Positions 28,207 through 39,550 are shown, counted from the stretch's first letter. The stretch is 42,291 nucleotides of DNA from Altererythrobacter sp. (GCA_013002295.1 JABDKI010000041.1:1-42291); one strand, 5' to 3'. Made by a program: numbers and translations. Notes: a model not told the origin generated them from the sequence alone.

Positions 28207-30405
28207 TTAGCCGTGGTACTTCGCGTGACTGATGTCGAAGCGATCGGCATCCATGACCTTGGTCCAAGCTGCGACGAAGTCACGCACCAGGCGTTCTTCA
28301 CCGCCGGCCTCGGCATAGGTCTCACCCACAGCGCGAAGCTGTGAGTTTGAACCGAAGATCAGGTCTGCGCGGGTAGCGCGGAACTTCTCTGTGCCGGTTG
28401 CACGGTCGCTGCCGATGTAGAGTTCTTCGTCGCTGTCAGCTGCCGCCCACTTGGTCGACATGTCATATAGATTGACGAAGAAGTCGTTTGACAGCGTGCC
28501 CGCACGGTTAGTCAAAACACCATGGTCGGTGTTGCCGCTAACGGCGCCCATCGCACGCAAGCCGCCAACCAGAGCGGTCATTTCAGGGATAGAAAGGCCC
28601 AGCAGATGCGCCTTGTCGATCAGCAGGTCTTCGGTCTTCACGCTGGCCTTGTTGCGCAGGTAGTTGCGGAATCCGTCTGCAAACGGCTCCAGCGGCCCGA
28701 AGCTTTCCGCATCGGTCTGCTCAGCGCTAGCATCGCCGCGGCCTGTGGTCACGCCAACTGAGACACTGTGGCCGCCATCCTTGGCGGCTTTCTCGACCGC
28801 AGCTGCACCTGCCAGCACGATAGCGTCCGCCATCGACAGATTGCCGCGAAGCTCGTCCAGCTTGGACAATACCTTGCTGAGTTCGTCCGGATCGTTCGCC
28901 GTCCAGCCGCTTTGCGGGGCCAAGCGCAGACGTGCGCCGTTCGCGCCGCCGCGGTGGTCCGAATTGCGGTAAGTTGATGCCGAAGCCCATGCCGCCTTGA
29001 CCAGCTCGCTGACCGTCAGGCCGCTACCCAGAACTACTGACTTGAATGCGGATACGTCGCCATCAGAAGGTTTGGTGCCCGCTGGTACAGGGTCCTGCCA
29101 GATCAGCTCTTCTGCCGGCACTTCAGGGCCGAGGTAACGGACCTTTGGCCCCATGTCGCGGTGGCACAGCTTGAACCATGCACGCGCGAAAGCGTCATCA
29201 AGAAGTTCAGGATTGGCGTGGAAACGCTCAGAGATCTTGCGATATTCCGGGTCCATCTTCAGCGCCATATCGGCGGTGGTCATGATGGTCGGAACCTTCT
29301 TGCTCGGATCGCGCGCATCGGGTGCCATGTCTTCCAGATCGGGATTGACCGGGGTCCACTGCTGCGCACCTGCTGGGCTCTTGGTGAGCTCGTAGTCATA
29401 TTTGAACAGCAGGCGGAAATAGTCGTGGCTCCACGAAGTCGGGTTGTTCGACCACGAACCTTCGATGCCCGAGGTGGTGATATGGCCCGCGTCGATCTCG
29501 GCCTGGTCGGTCAACCAGCCGAATGCCTGATTGTGCAGAGCCTCACCTTCTGGTGCGCCACTGAACGTATCTGACGGAGCTGCGCCATGCGCCTTGCCGA
29601 AAGCGTGACCGCCAGCGGTCAGAGCGACGGTTTCCTCGTCATTCATTGCCATACGTGCGAAAGTCTCGCGCATGTCGCGTGCCGATAGCAGCGGATCAGG
29701 ATTGCCGCCCGGTCCTTCCGGATTGACGTAGATCAGGCCCATCTGGATTGCAGCGAGCGGGTTTTCCAGATCGCGGCCATCGTCTGGGACAATACGGGTT
29801 TCCGCACCTGTATCGACCCACAGCTCTTCCGTGCCCCAATAAACTGTTTCCGGTTCGAACACGTCCTTGCGTCCGCCGCCGAAGCCGAACACTGGGCCTC
29901 CCATGCTTTCGATCGCGACATTGCCGGCTAGGATGAACAGGTCAGCCCAACTGATGTTCTTGCCGTATTTTTGCTTGATCGGCCACAGCAGGCGGCGTGC
30001 CTTGTCGAGGTTGCCATTGTCTGGCCAGCTGTTGAGCGGCGCAAAACGCTGCTGCCCGCTGCCGCCACCGCCGCGGCCATCGCCAGTGCGATAGGTGCCG
30101 GCTGCATGCCATGTCATGCGAATGAAAAACGGGCCATAGTGGCCATAGTCGGCCGGCCACCAGTCCTTGCTGTCTGTCATCAAGGCAGTGAGGTCAGCTT
30201 TCAGTGCATCGTAATCGATCGCATTGAACGCTTCGCAATAGTCAAAATCCTCGCCCATTGGGTCCGCATTGCGGCCGCCCTGCGTCAGAATTTCGGTATT
30301 GGCTGTCTCTGGCCACCAATCCTTGTTGGTACGGCCTAGCAACGGGCGTGTGCCTTGCTCTGCGTGGAAGGGGCAACCGCTCATTTCACCGGTCTTCGCG
30401 TCCAT
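28207..30405 (-). CDS. katG: Catalase-peroxidase
   Basis: Likely start [20 protein letters not shown] at 30405; [69 protein letters not shown]. Confidence 0.98.
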   Translation of the reverse strand: MDAKTGEMSGCPFHAEQGTRPLLGRTNKDWWPETANTEILTQGGRNADPMGEDFDYCEAFNAIDYDALKADLTALMTDSKDWWPADYGHYGPFFIRMTWHAAGTYRTGDGRGGGGSGQQRFAPLNSWPDNGNLDKARRLLWPIKQKYGKNISWADLFILAGNVAIESMGGPVFGFGGGRKDVFEPETVYWGTEELWVDTGAETRIVPDDGRDLENPLAAIQMGLIYVNPEGPGGNPDPLLSARDMRETFARMAMNDEETVALTAGGHAFGKAHGAAPSDTFSGAPEGEALHNQAFGWLTDQAEIDAGHITTSGIEGSWSNNPTSWSHDYFRLLFKYDYELTKSPAGAQQWTPVNPDLEDMAPDARDPSKKVPTIMTTADMALKMDPEYRKISERFHANPELLDDAFARAWFKLCHRDMGPKVRYLGPEVPAEELIWQDPVPAGTKPSDGDVSAFKSVVLGSGLTVSELVKAAWASASTYRNSDHRGGANGARLRLAPQSGWTANDPDELSKVLSKLDELRGNLSMADAIVLAGAAAVEKAAKDGGHSVSVGVTTGRGDASAEQTDAESFGPLEPFADGFRNYLRNKASVKTEDLLIDKAHLLGLSIPEMTALVGGLRAMGAVSGNTDHGVLTNRAGTLSNDFFVNLYDMSTKWAAADSDEELYIGSDRATGTEKFRATRADLIFGSNSQLRAVGETYAEAGGEERLVRDFVAAWTKVMDADRFDISHAKYHG

Positions 30406-30540
30406 AATGTGCTCTCCTATAGGGGTGTCTGAATTCCTGCGCTGGTGCGACTCGCATCGCACCCATTGCTTATTCAACGTGTATAGCAAACGGATCGATC
30501 CCGGCTAAGTGAGATGATCCGATAAGTTTGAGTGAATAAA

Positions 30541-30563
30541 TCAATCAATAGCGGTTTGATTGA
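30541..30563. promoter_or_regulatory. Inverted repeat TCAATCAA-N7-TTGATTGA upstream of katG, candidate operator
   Basis: Perfect 8-bp arms (30541-30548 and 30556-30563) with spacer TAGCGGT in the katG / small-membrane-protein divergent intergenic region. Confidence 0.6.
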
Positions 30564-30682
30564 CTGAATCGATCAAGCGGGAGCCCATGGCAACCCCATC
30601 TTAAGAATGACGAGCAACCACCCGTTACAACCCTTCGGCTACGTTTCATGCCGTATTGATCAACAAGCCATTGGGGTTTTCG

Positions 30683-30913
30683 ATGTCGAAAGTTAGTTTG
30701 GGCACTTTGCTGGCCGCAGTCGCGCTTGTTGTGCTGGCTGTTGTGTTTGACGTGCCGTTTATGCGCGGCGGCAGCGGGGTGATCCTGCTGGTCGGGCTGA
30801 TCTATGCATATACTGTCGCCAAGCGCGAGGTAGAGCTGCTGCAATATGCGGTGAATCATCACGATGATGAAGATGCGGACGAAGATGTGCTCGTTCTGGT
30901 TGAGCAGGCGTAA
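30683..30913 (+). CDS. Small membrane protein with acidic C-terminus (hypothetical)
   Basis: MSKVSLGTLLAAVALVVLAVVFDVPFMRGGSGVILLVGLIYAYTVAKREVELLQYAVNHHDDEDADEDVLVLVEQA; two hydrophobic segments. Confidence 0.6.
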   Translation: MSKVSLGTLLAAVALVVLAVVFDVPFMRGGSGVILLVGLIYAYTVAKREVELLQYAVNHHDDEDADEDVLVLVEQA

Positions 30914-30924
30914 ACCTCAATAAC

Positions 30925-31992
30925 CTAACCGCATTGCGCATTGTGCAGCAGCTTGTGATCGGCCAGCACCAGCGCCATCATCGCTTCCACTACGGGTGTC
31001 CCGCGGATGCCCACGCAGGGGTCATGCCGCCCCTTGGTGCGGATCTGCGTTGCTTCGCCATCCGATGTAATCGTATCGACCGGGGTCAGGATCGAGCTGG
31101 TTGGCTTGAATGCGACGCGGCATACAACCGGTTGTCCGGTCGAGATACCGCCTGCCGTACCGCCTGAGTGGTTGGCGGCAAATTCAGGGCCATTCTCGCC
31201 AGGCCGCATCGCATCGGCATTTTCCTCGCCGGTTAGCCGAGCAGCATCGAAGCCGTCGCCGATCTCTACGCCTTTGGTGGCGTTGATCGTCATCATCGCC
31301 GCAGCCAGATCGCTGTCGAGTTTGGCATAGACAGGCGCACCCCATCCGGCGGGCACACCCTCGGCCACGCATTCGACTACCGCGCCCAGTGACGAACCCG
31401 CCTTGCGCGCGGCGTCGACTTTCTCTTCCCAGCGTTTTGCGGCCTTTGCATCGGGGCAAAAGAACGGGTTATTGCCGATTTCGGCAAAATCGATGTTGTC
31501 GCGATCGATTGTGTCACCGCCGAGCTCGCACACAAAGCCGGTGATCTTGACTTCCGGAATGATCAGCCGCGCAACTGCGCCTGCCGCTACTCGCGCCGCA
31601 GTTTCGCGCGCGCTGGATCGACCGCCGCCGCGATAGTCGCGAATGCCGTACTTCGCGTCATAGCTGTAGTCGGCATGACCCGGACGGTAACTCTTGGCGA
31701 TTTCTGAATAGTCCTTGCTGCGTTGATCGCTGTTTTCGATCATCAGCGAAATCGGCGTGCCGGTGGTCTGTCCTTCGAATACGCCGGACAGGATGCGGAC
31801 AAGATCCGCTTCATTGCGTTGCGTGGTAAAGCGGTTTTGTCCCGGCTTGCGGGCATCCATGAACGGCTGGATATCTTCTTCAGACAGCACGATGCGCGGC
31901 GGGCAGCCGTCCAGTACCGCGCCCAATGCAGGCCCGTGGCTCTCACCCCAGGTGGTAAAGCGCAAAACGCGTCCGAATGTGTTCCAGCTCAT
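30925..31992 (-). CDS. aroC: Chorismate synthase
   Basis: Start [32 protein letters not shown] at 31992; [37 protein letters not shown]. Confidence 0.97.
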   Translation of the reverse strand: MSWNTFGRVLRFTTWGESHGPALGAVLDGCPPRIVLSEEDIQPFMDARKPGQNRFTTQRNEADLVRILSGVFEGQTTGTPISLMIENSDQRSKDYSEIAKSYRPGHADYSYDAKYGIRDYRGGGRSSARETAARVAAGAVARLIIPEVKITGFVCELGGDTIDRDNIDFAEIGNNPFFCPDAKAAKRWEEKVDAARKAGSSLGAVVECVAEGVPAGWGAPVYAKLDSDLAAAMMTINATKGVEIGDGFDAARLTGEENADAMRPGENGPEFAANHSGGTAGGISTGQPVVCRVAFKPTSSILTPVDTITSDGEATQIRTKGRHDPCVGIRGTPVVEAMMALVLADHKLLHNAQCG

Positions 31993-32108
31993 GTGGCTTC
32001 TAATGTCGCAAGAGTGGGCAAGTGTCCATAATCTCTGGACCAAGCATTTGTTTGCGGGCAAGAACAAAAGGCGCTCAAACAGCAAAGCGGTAGCGCAGAA
32101 GGAAACGC

Positions 32109-32714
32109 ATGATCGCGAAACTGTCAGGCAGGCTGGACGAAACCGGCGACGATTGGGCGATCGTCGATGTTCAAGGCGTCGGCTATCTGGTCCATTGCAG
32201 CACCAAGACGCTTGCCGCGCTGGGTGAAGTGGGTGAAGCATGCACCGTCCACACCGATCTGCAGGTGAGCGAGAATGATATGCGCCTGCTCGGCTTTGCC
32301 GAAAGTGCAGAGCGCGACTGGTTTAGGCTGCTTACTCAGGTTCAGGGCGTGGGAAGCAAGGTCGCGCTCGCAATCCTTTCGGCGCTCTCAACCGGTGAAG
32401 TGCGTGATGCCTGCGCGGGCGGAGACGCCGCAATGGTTGCGCGTGCGAATGGGGTAGGGCCGAAACTGGCCGGACGTATCGTCAACGAGTTAAAGGACAA
32501 GGCTGGCGCGCTTCCTGGTGGCGGCATGGCTGGTGCCGCAATGGGCGCTGTACCAAAAGGTGGTGCGAGCGCCGATGCCGTGAGCGCGTTGGAGAATCTG
32601 GGCTTCAAACCAGCGGTAGCCGCGCAGGCTGTCGCGCGTGCGCAGGCCGAATTAGGCGAAGATGCACCGGAAGCCGATCTGATCCGCGTGGCACTGAAAA
32701 AGGCGGCGGGATAG
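32109..32714 (+). CDS. ruvA: Holliday junction branch migration protein RuvA
   Basis: [70 protein letters not shown]. Confidence 0.96.
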   Translation: MIAKLSGRLDETGDDWAIVDVQGVGYLVHCSTKTLAALGEVGEACTVHTDLQVSENDMRLLGFAESAERDWFRLLTQVQGVGSKVALAILSALSTGEVRDACAGGDAAMVARANGVGPKLAGRIVNELKDKAGALPGGGMAGAAMGAVPKGGASADAVSALENLGFKPAVAAQAVARAQAELGEDAPEADLIRVALKKAAG

Positions 32715-32722
32715 GAGAGCGT

Positions 32723-33268
32723 ATGACTTTGAGAACAGGAATTCTGGTTAGTTTGGCGCTGATGACATCGCCACTGTCAGCCCAAGACCTGTCCGCATTC
32801 ACCACCGGACCGGTGTTTGAGGACTACGGCCCCAATGCGCCTGTCGAGGCGGATTTCGATATCCCTGAGGGCGCAGAGTTCAAGGTAGCTTTCGATGTTG
32901 CTGAGGGAGCAGACGCGGGCGAGCTGAACCGGACACTGCAAAGCGCCGCACGTTTCATCAACATGCATGTCCGGGCGGGCGTGCCGCTAGAGAACATCGA
33001 GGTTGCGGTTGTCGTGCATGGTAAAGCGTCGGAAGACCTACTCGGCGCGGCAGAATATGCCAATCGCCGCGAAAGCGCGGAAAACGCAAATATCGCGCTG
33101 ATCGCGGCGCTTAGGGATAAGGGCATGCGCGTGATTATGTGCGGGCAGAGCGCTGTCGCCTACGGCATTTCGAACGACATGCTCGCGTCGGGCGTGGAAA
33201 TGGCGCTGTCGGCCATGACTGCGCATGCGCTGCTCCAGCAAGATGGTTATACGATGAACCCGTTTTGA
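32723..33268 (+). CDS. Secreted DsrE/DsrF-like family protein
   Basis: Signal peptide [94 protein letters not shown]. Confidence 0.75.
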   Translation: MTLRTGILVSLALMTSPLSAQDLSAFTTGPVFEDYGPNAPVEADFDIPEGAEFKVAFDVAEGADAGELNRTLQSAARFINMHVRAGVPLENIEVAVVVHGKASEDLLGAAEYANRRESAENANIALIAALRDKGMRVIMCGQSAVAYGISNDMLASGVEMALSAMTAHALLQQDGYTMNPF

Positions 33269-33269
33269 G

Positions 33270-34307
33270 ATGACTGATCCTGCCCCCTTCCATACGCCCG
33301 ATCGGCAGCCGGACGATCCAGATGCGGCGCTGCGCCCCAAGAGCTTGCGCGAGTTCATCGGTCAGGAAGGCGCGCGTGAAAACCTGAAGGTGTTCATAGA
33401 GTCCGCCAAGTCGCGCGGCGAAGCGATGGATCACACGCTGTTCTTCGGCCCGCCGGGGCTCGGCAAGACCACGCTGGCGCAGATTGTTGCCAACGAGCTG
33501 GGCGTAGGGTTCCGTGCCACCTCAGGCCCGGTGATCGCAAAGGCCGGCGATCTGGCCGCGCTGCTCACCAATCTCGAACCGCATGACGTCCTGTTCATTG
33601 ACGAGATCCACCGGCTCAATCCGGTCGTCGAGGAAATCCTCTATCCCGCGATGGAGGACCGCGCGCTCGACATCATTATCGGCGAGGGGCCGGCCGCGCG
33701 TAGCGTGCGGATCGATTTGCCGCCCTTCACGTTGATCGGCGCGACTACACGGCAAGGCTTGCTCACCACGCCATTGCGCGATCGATTCGGTATTCCGGTG
33801 CGGCTGAATTTCTACACGCATGACGAACTTGATCTGGTGGTAACGCGGGCTGCGAACCTATTGGGGCTCGACATAGACAAACAGGGCGCGCGCGAGATTG
33901 CGCGCCGTTCGCGCGGTACGCCGCGTGTGGCGGGGCGCTTGCTGCGCCGCGTGCGCGATTTTGCCCATGTTGCGGGGCAGGAAACCGTTACCAAGACGAT
34001 TGCGGACGATTCGCTCACACGGCTCGAGATTGACAGGCTCGGCCTCGACGCGATGGATCGCAAATACCTCTCCATGATCGCCACCACTTACAAAGGCGGG
34101 CCTGTGGGTGTGGGCGCGTTGTCAGCCGGGCTGGGCGAGCCGCGCGATACGGTTGAGGATGTGATCGAGCCCTATCTGATCCAGCTGGGCTTGCTTGCGC
34201 GCACCGAGCGTGGACGCGCGCTTAATGATGCCGGGTGGCAGCATCTGGAAATAGAACTGCCCGCCAAAGTTGATAGCGGGCAGTCTGGTTTGTTCGATGG
34301 CGGCTAA
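33270..34307 (+). CDS. ruvB: Holliday junction branch migration helicase RuvB
   Basis: [102 protein letters not shown]. Confidence 0.98.
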   Translation: MTDPAPFHTPDRQPDDPDAALRPKSLREFIGQEGARENLKVFIESAKSRGEAMDHTLFFGPPGLGKTTLAQIVANELGVGFRATSGPVIAKAGDLAALLTNLEPHDVLFIDEIHRLNPVVEEILYPAMEDRALDIIIGEGPAARSVRIDLPPFTLIGATTRQGLLTTPLRDRFGIPVRLNFYTHDELDLVVTRAANLLGLDIDKQGAREIARRSRGTPRVAGRLLRRVRDFAHVAGQETVTKTIADDSLTRLEIDRLGLDAMDRKYLSMIATTYKGGPVGVGALSAGLGEPRDTVEDVIEPYLIQLGLLARTERGRALNDAGWQHLEIELPAKVDSGQSGLFDGG

Positions 34308-34311
34308 CGGC

Positions 34312-34629
34312 TTAGTTGCCCGCTTGGCGGATACCTGCGCCCTTGGCCTGGAATTCGGCAGTGGAGATCTGACCCTTGCGAGCGAGCTCATCCCATTCAT
34401 CCTGAGTGCCGCAAATGCGCTTGGTGAACCTTGATCCGATCACTTGGGTACGGCGACAGATGATTTTGTTCTCGTCAGTAGCCGGCTCTGCTTCTGGCTG
34501 AGACGCAACCTCGGTCTCGGTATTTTCCGCCGCAGTTGTTTCGACTTGGGTTTCCGTGTCGGTTTCGAGAGCGGGCTGAGTCTGTATGGTCAAAAGCAGT
34601 GTAGAGCCTGCAAGAAGAGAGGTAAGCAC
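34312..34629 (-). CDS. Small secreted hypothetical protein
   Basis: Signal-like N-terminus MLTSLLAGSTLLLTIQ, low-complexity TE-rich linker, C-terminal ICRRTQVIGSRFTKRICGTQDEWDELARKGQ with two cysteines. Confidence 0.6.
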   Translation of the reverse strand: MLTSLLAGSTLLLTIQTQPALETDTETQVETTAAENTETEVASQPEAEPATDENKIICRRTQVIGSRFTKRICGTQDEWDELARKGQISTAEFQAKGAGIRQAGN

Positions 34630-34908
34630 AAGAAATACTCCAGTTGGGTCGTGTACAGCGAATTCGGCTAACCCATCACGAAATTTTGCGACAGGTACAA
34701 TCTACGAACTGCATAGCTGGCCGATTGGTGGCTGCCGTTAACGATCGGGCGGCACGAGTCCCGCCTTGGGACAGCGTATTGCAAGGGGCAGTGAATTGGC
34801 AAGTTTTTCGCCGCAAGTCGTATCCAAGACTGGTTAATCACATTGTTTCGAATCGCAAAACGGGGCCACAAGGTTCTCAAGCGATGAGGCTCCTGGCTTT
34901 GTCGTCAC

Positions 34909-34948
34909 GGTGGCTACGGCTCTAGTTTGGGGGTGAGCCGTAGCCACC
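34909..34948. repeat. Perfect 14-bp inverted repeat (long hairpin) in intergenic region
   Basis: GGTGGCTACGGCTC (34909-34922), 12-nt loop TAGTTTGGGGGT, GAGCCGTAGCCACC (34935-34948). Confidence 0.9.
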
Positions 34949-35061
34949 AGTACCCGATTTGGTGCTGCTGCAAGTATTGCGACCCGTGCAAGTGGCAGTT
35001 CCGGATGCGATTGGCGATTTAGTCTCCCGCTGTGCATCGAAAGAGTGAACTTCAAATACAA

Positions 35062-35100
35062 AGGGGTAGCGCTTGCAACCGCAGCGCTACCCCTCTTTTC
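35062..35100 (-). terminator. Strong, probably bidirectional, terminator downstream of the acnA-rhodanese operon
   Basis: AGGGGTAGCGCT (35062-35073) / AGCGCTACCCCT (35083-35094), 12-bp perfect stem; T-rich tracts on both sides (CTTTTCTTT on +, TTTGTATTTG on -). Confidence 0.8.
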
Positions 35101-35115
35101 TTTGTGCGTGCTACG

Positions 35116-35553
35116 TCAGCTTCCCGTCGGCAGCTCGATCGTCAGACCTTCGTCCTGCCATGCGATGATACCGCCTTCCAAGTGGCGAACCTTCGTTCCC
35201 CATTCGGCGGCCAGCATGTCTGCAGCCCGCTTTGACCGGCCGCTAGAGCGACAATAGAGGATCGTCTCGCGCGTTGCGTCTCGCGGAATGGCATCGGCAT
35301 CAAAGGTTTGCACCGGAGCATTGAGCGCGCTCGCAATGCGGCCACCTTCATATTCATCAGGCGTACGGACATCGATCAACACTACTTGGCCGCTTGCAAT
35401 CAATGCTGCGAGCTCCGAAGCTGGTAGAGTTTCGACTTCGGCAACTGATCGCTCTGGCACACCGGCCACGATGCGATCACCGCTGTTGTCGACGATCATG
35501 CAGCCTGACAGAGGCAACATGGCGGCGGCCAATGTGAGAATTGCGACCCGCAT
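35116..35553 (-). CDS. Rhodanese-domain lipoprotein
   Basis: Likely start MRVAILTLAAAMLPLSGCMIVD at 35553 (lipobox LSGC); VLIDVRTPDEYEGGRIASALNAPV and active-site loop YCRSSGRSKRAA. Confidence 0.85.
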   Translation of the reverse strand: MRVAILTLAAAMLPLSGCMIVDNSGDRIVAGVPERSVAEVETLPASELAALIASGQVVLIDVRTPDEYEGGRIASALNAPVQTFDADAIPRDATRETILYCRSSGRSKRAADMLAAEWGTKVRHLEGGIIAWQDEGLTIELPTGS

Positions 35554-35554
35554 T

Positions 35555-38227
35555 TTAGGAGGCCAGCTTTCGCAACACGTAGTGGAGGATGCCGCCATTG
35601 CGGTAATATTCCATCTCGTTTGCAGTATCGATGCGGCAACGTGCGGTGAAGCTGAAGCCGGTGCCATCCTTGCGGGTGACTTCGACTTCAACGTCTTGCT
35701 GCGGGTTCAGGCCGGCAAGGCCCTTAATGCTGAATGTGTCATCCGCGGTCAGGCCCAGCGTCTCACGCGTGTCGCCGTCCTTGAACTGCAGCGGAAGAAC
35801 GCCCATGCCCACCAGATTCGAGCGGTGAATGCGCTCAAAACTCTCAACTACGACAGCACGCACACCCAGCAGGATCGTGCCCTTTGCTGCCCAGTCGCGG
35901 CTTGAACCGGTGCCGTATTCCTTGCCGCCGATCACAACCAACGGCGTACCATCGGCCTTATGCTTCATCGCGGCATCATAGATCGCCATCTGTTCGCCGT
36001 TGTAGGTGGTGTAGCCACCCTCGACACCCGGAACCATTTCGTTCTTGATGCGGATATTGGCAAAGGTGCCACGCATCATCACTTCGTGGTTGCCGCGGCG
36101 CGAGCCGTAGGAGTTGAAGTCTGCCTTCGCGACTTGATTGCCCATCAGATATTCGCCAGCCGGACTGTCTTGCTTGATCGCGCCGGCAGGGCTGATGTGG
36201 TCAGTTGTGACGGAGTCGCCGAGGATCGCGAGCGGCTTTGCATCGGTGATGTCGGTAATCGGCGCGGGTGTCATCTCCATGCCCTCGAAATAGGGCGGGT
36301 TCGCGACGTAAGTGCTACCCGGACGCCACTGGTAAGTGTCGGACGCTTCCACCTGGATCGCCTGCCAGTGCTCGTCACCCTTATAAACGTCGGCATAGCG
36401 GCGCTCGAACATGCCGCGGTCAATGTTTGCCACGCGGTGCTCGTAGACCTCCTTGTTAGTTGGCCACAGATCAGCAAGCATCACGTCATTGCCGTCCTGA
36501 TCCTGACCAATTGGAGTGTTGGTGATATCTTCAGTTACAGTGCCTTTCAGCGCGTAGGCCACCACCAGCGGCGGTGAAGCGAGGAAGTTCGCGCGCACAT
36601 CGGGTGATACGCGGCCTTCGAAGTTGCGGTTCCCTGAGAGGACTGAGGCAGCGACGATGTCATTGCCGTTGATCGCTTTGCTGATTGGTGGTGCAAGCGG
36701 GCCAGAGTTGCCGATGCAGGTTGTGCAGCCATAGCCCACCAGATCGAAACCAATCGCATCGAGATCAGACTGCAGGCCCGACTTCACAAGGTAATCCGTC
36801 ACGACCTGCGAGCCCGGTGCAAGCGAGGTCTTAACCCATGGCTTGGGCTTGAGGCCTTTCTCGACCGCCTTCTTGGCGACCAGGCCAGCGGCGATAAGAA
36901 CATCCGGATTAGAGGTGTTGGTGCAACTAGTGATCGCGGCGATCACAACATCGCCATCGCCAATGTCATGGTCCTTGCCTTCGACCGAAACGCGCGCAGG
37001 TGCAGACTTGCTGTAAACCTTCTGCAAGTCGCCATTGAACAGCTCGTCCACTTCGGAAAGGATAACCTTGTCCTGCGGACGCTTCGGCCCTGCCAGCGAC
37101 GGCACGACCGATGACATGTCGAGCTCAAGCGTGTTCGAGAAGACCGGCACATTCTCCGGCTCGAACCACATGCCTTGCTCTTTCGAATAGGCTTCGACGA
37201 GGGCGATCTGCTCTTCACTGCGGCCGGTCAGGCGCAGATACTCGAGCGTTTTGTCATCGACGCCAAAGAAGCCGCAAGTTGCGCCATATTCGGGCGCCAT
37301 GTTTGCGATGGTTGCACGATCAGCCAGCGACAGGTTTGAAACGCCCGGCCCGTAGAATTCAACAAAGCGGCCCACTACGCCAACTTCGCGCAGCATCTGA
37401 ACACAGGTCAGCACCAGATCGGTTGCAGTTATGCCTTCAGCCATCGCGCCGGTCAGCTTGAAGCCGACGACTTCCGGGATCAGCATGGAAACCGGTTGGC
37501 CCAGCATGGCGGCTTCTGCTTCGATGCCGCCCACGCCCCAGCCCAGAACGCCCAGACCATTGATCATGGTGGTGTGGCTGTCCGTACCGACACAGGTGTC
37601 AGGATATGCGACATTCGCCCCGTCCTGATCCGTGCTGGACCATACGCCTTTGCCGATATGCTCAAGGTTCACCTGGTGGCAAATGCCCGTGCCCGGAGGA
37701 ACCGCGCTGAAGTTCTGAAAGCTTTTTGAGCCCCACTTCAGGAAGTCATAGCGCTCTGCATTGCGCTGATATTCAAGCTCCACGTTCTTTTCGAAAGCCT
37801 TGGGGTGACCGAATTCATCAACCATGACCGAGTGGTCGATCACGAGGTTAACGGGAACCTGCGGGTTGATCTTGGCAGTATCACCGCCAAGCTTTGCAAT
37901 CGCATCGCGCATCGCGGCCAAATCAACCACGCATGGAACGCCAGTAAAGTCCTGCAGCAGCACTCGCGCCGGGCGGTACTGAATCTCGCTGCCTGTGACA
38001 GGATTCTTCTGCCAATCGGCGATCGCCTGAATATCGTCTGTGCCAACAGTGAAGCCGCCATCTTCGAAGCGCAGCATGTTCTCAAGCAGCACCTTCATCG
38101 AAATCGGCAGTTTCGAGACATCGCCAATCGTCTCCGATGCCTTGGCGAATGAGTAATATGCGTATTCCTTGCCGCTTACGTTGAGCGTTGAGCGGGTTCC
38201 GAGCGTGTCCTTGCCGACCTGAGTCAT
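35555..38227 (-). CDS. acnA: Aconitate hydratase (AcnA type)
   Basis: Start [26 protein letters not shown] at 38227; [109 protein letters not shown]. Confidence 0.98.
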   Translation of the reverse strand: MTQVGKDTLGTRSTLNVSGKEYAYYSFAKASETIGDVSKLPISMKVLLENMLRFEDGGFTVGTDDIQAIADWQKNPVTGSEIQYRPARVLLQDFTGVPCVVDLAAMRDAIAKLGGDTAKINPQVPVNLVIDHSVMVDEFGHPKAFEKNVELEYQRNAERYDFLKWGSKSFQNFSAVPPGTGICHQVNLEHIGKGVWSSTDQDGANVAYPDTCVGTDSHTTMINGLGVLGWGVGGIEAEAAMLGQPVSMLIPEVVGFKLTGAMAEGITATDLVLTCVQMLREVGVVGRFVEFYGPGVSNLSLADRATIANMAPEYGATCGFFGVDDKTLEYLRLTGRSEEQIALVEAYSKEQGMWFEPENVPVFSNTLELDMSSVVPSLAGPKRPQDKVILSEVDELFNGDLQKVYSKSAPARVSVEGKDHDIGDGDVVIAAITSCTNTSNPDVLIAAGLVAKKAVEKGLKPKPWVKTSLAPGSQVVTDYLVKSGLQSDLDAIGFDLVGYGCTTCIGNSGPLAPPISKAINGNDIVAASVLSGNRNFEGRVSPDVRANFLASPPLVVAYALKGTVTEDITNTPIGQDQDGNDVMLADLWPTNKEVYEHRVANIDRGMFERRYADVYKGDEHWQAIQVEASDTYQWRPGSTYVANPPYFEGMEMTPAPITDITDAKPLAILGDSVTTDHISPAGAIKQDSPAGEYLMGNQVAKADFNSYGSRRGNHEVMMRGTFANIRIKNEMVPGVEGGYTTYNGEQMAIYDAAMKHKADGTPLVVIGGKEYGTGSSRDWAAKGTILLGVRAVVVESFERIHRSNLVGMGVLPLQFKDGDTRETLGLTADDTFSIKGLAGLNPQQDVEVEVTRKDGTGFSFTARCRIDTANEMEYYRNGGILHYVLRKLAS

Positions 38228-38423
38228 GGGAGAATTGTGTCCTTTCGTGATTTCGCGTGCCGCCAGCAAGGGTATGCGGGGCACCGCATGTGCTGCGCCA
38301 CCTGCGCTAGTGCACGGGCGACGTCAAGTCGCCGAGTGCCATACAGGGTTTTGCAAGAGTTTACACCGCGAATCATCGCCTTGTGGCAATACGCTGTCAG
38401 TTGCAGGAGGATGGATTAGAGTG

Positions 38424-38531
38424 ATGCAGCAGAGCGATATCAAAACAGGAACTTTGAGCTTCTTTGCAGGCGTTTTCGCCGCTGGCTTGATGGTGTTTGG
38501 ATGTTTCTCAGCTGCTTTGGCTCTGTCTTAA
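38424..38531 (+). CDS. Possible very small single-TM protein (35 aa)
   Basis: MQQSDIKTGTLSFFAGVFAAGLMVFGCFSAALALS*; GGAGG-like sequence at ~38406-38410, one strongly hydrophobic segment. Nested within the longer + ORF 38226..38531. Confidence 0.35.
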   Translation: MQQSDIKTGTLSFFAGVFAAGLMVFGCFSAALALS

Positions 38532-38650
38532 GGAACCTACTAGGCTGTCGCCGACCTACCTGGGGCTTCTTGGTCAGGCGCGCCTTCTCTTCCAGGTTTC
38601 TTGCGGTCGCTCGTGACAGAGGCAAACGCCATCCTTCTGCAATTCTTTTT

Positions 38651-39550
38651 CTAAACAGCAGATTGCTCGGTTTGAACCGGCTTCTTGTCGCGTTTTGCGA
38701 TCAGCAAACACCCAATCACAATCAAAACCGCGCCGGTCAGCGTTGAAGCCGTCACCCGTTCACCGAAGAACAGCCAGCCAAAAAGCGCTGCCCACAGGAA
38801 GCCTGAATACTCCATCGGCACCAGCACTTGTGCTTCGGCGCGCGCATAGGCCCAGGTGAGCACAAATGCCCCTGCTACGGTCAACACAGCTGAGATTGCG
38901 ATGTCGCGCAATGCGGCAGGGTCAGGCAGCGTAAAGAACCACGGCGCGAATAGCAGCAGGACAAGGCACGCTACGCCGCTGTGAAAAGTGGTGGCCTCTG
39001 CCGGGCTTGAGACCAGCGCTTGTTTGCGAATGATGATGAAGTTCACTGCATAGAGCATGGCAGAAAAGAATATCGCCCCAAGCCCCAGCAGTGTTTCAGT
39101 CTGATATTCCGCTTCGCCCAATCGTCCGCTGACAATCACAACTGTCCCGGCAAGGCCAAGAATCGAAGCGAGGATTGATTCCTTGCGTATCACTTCGCCA
39201 AGCCAGACAGCAGCCAGATAAAGCGCAATCAAAGGCGCGATGAAGGAAATGGCAATGGCTTCTGCAAGCGGCAATTTGGTTATCGCATAAAAGAAGCTTA
39301 GCGCCATAAAACCGGACACCGTGCCCCGCAGAAGATGCAGCTTTAGAACAGATGGCGAAGGCCAGCGCCCTCCGCCGCCGAGCCAGATCGGCGCGATAAT
39401 CGCTGTACCCATGGCTGAGCGAAGAATTGATGCGCTATAAGCACCTGCGGCAAGTGCGGCCACTTTCATAAAGGCGTCCATCAAAGAGAGGAGCCCGACC
39501 CCTAGCAATGCAGCTGCAATTGGAAGCAAGATGCTGTGCCGTTCGGTCAT
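38651..39550 (-). CDS. EamA/DMT-superfamily transporter
   Basis: About ten TM helices; two EamA-like halves, LPLAEAIAISFIAPLIALYLAAVWLGEVI and VLVPMEYSGFLWAALFGWLFFGERVTASTLTGAVLIVIGCLLI. Confidence 0.9.
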   Translation of the reverse strand: MTERHSILLPIAAALLGVGLLSLMDAFMKVAALAAGAYSASILRSAMGTAIIAPIWLGGGGRWPSPSVLKLHLLRGTVSGFMALSFFYAITKLPLAEAIAISFIAPLIALYLAAVWLGEVIRKESILASILGLAGTVVIVSGRLGEAEYQTETLLGLGAIFFSAMLYAVNFIIIRKQALVSSPAEATTFHSGVACLVLLLFAPWFFTLPDPAALRDIAISAVLTVAGAFVLTWAYARAEAQVLVPMEYSGFLWAALFGWLFFGERVTASTLTGAVLIVIGCLLIAKRDKKPVQTEQSAV

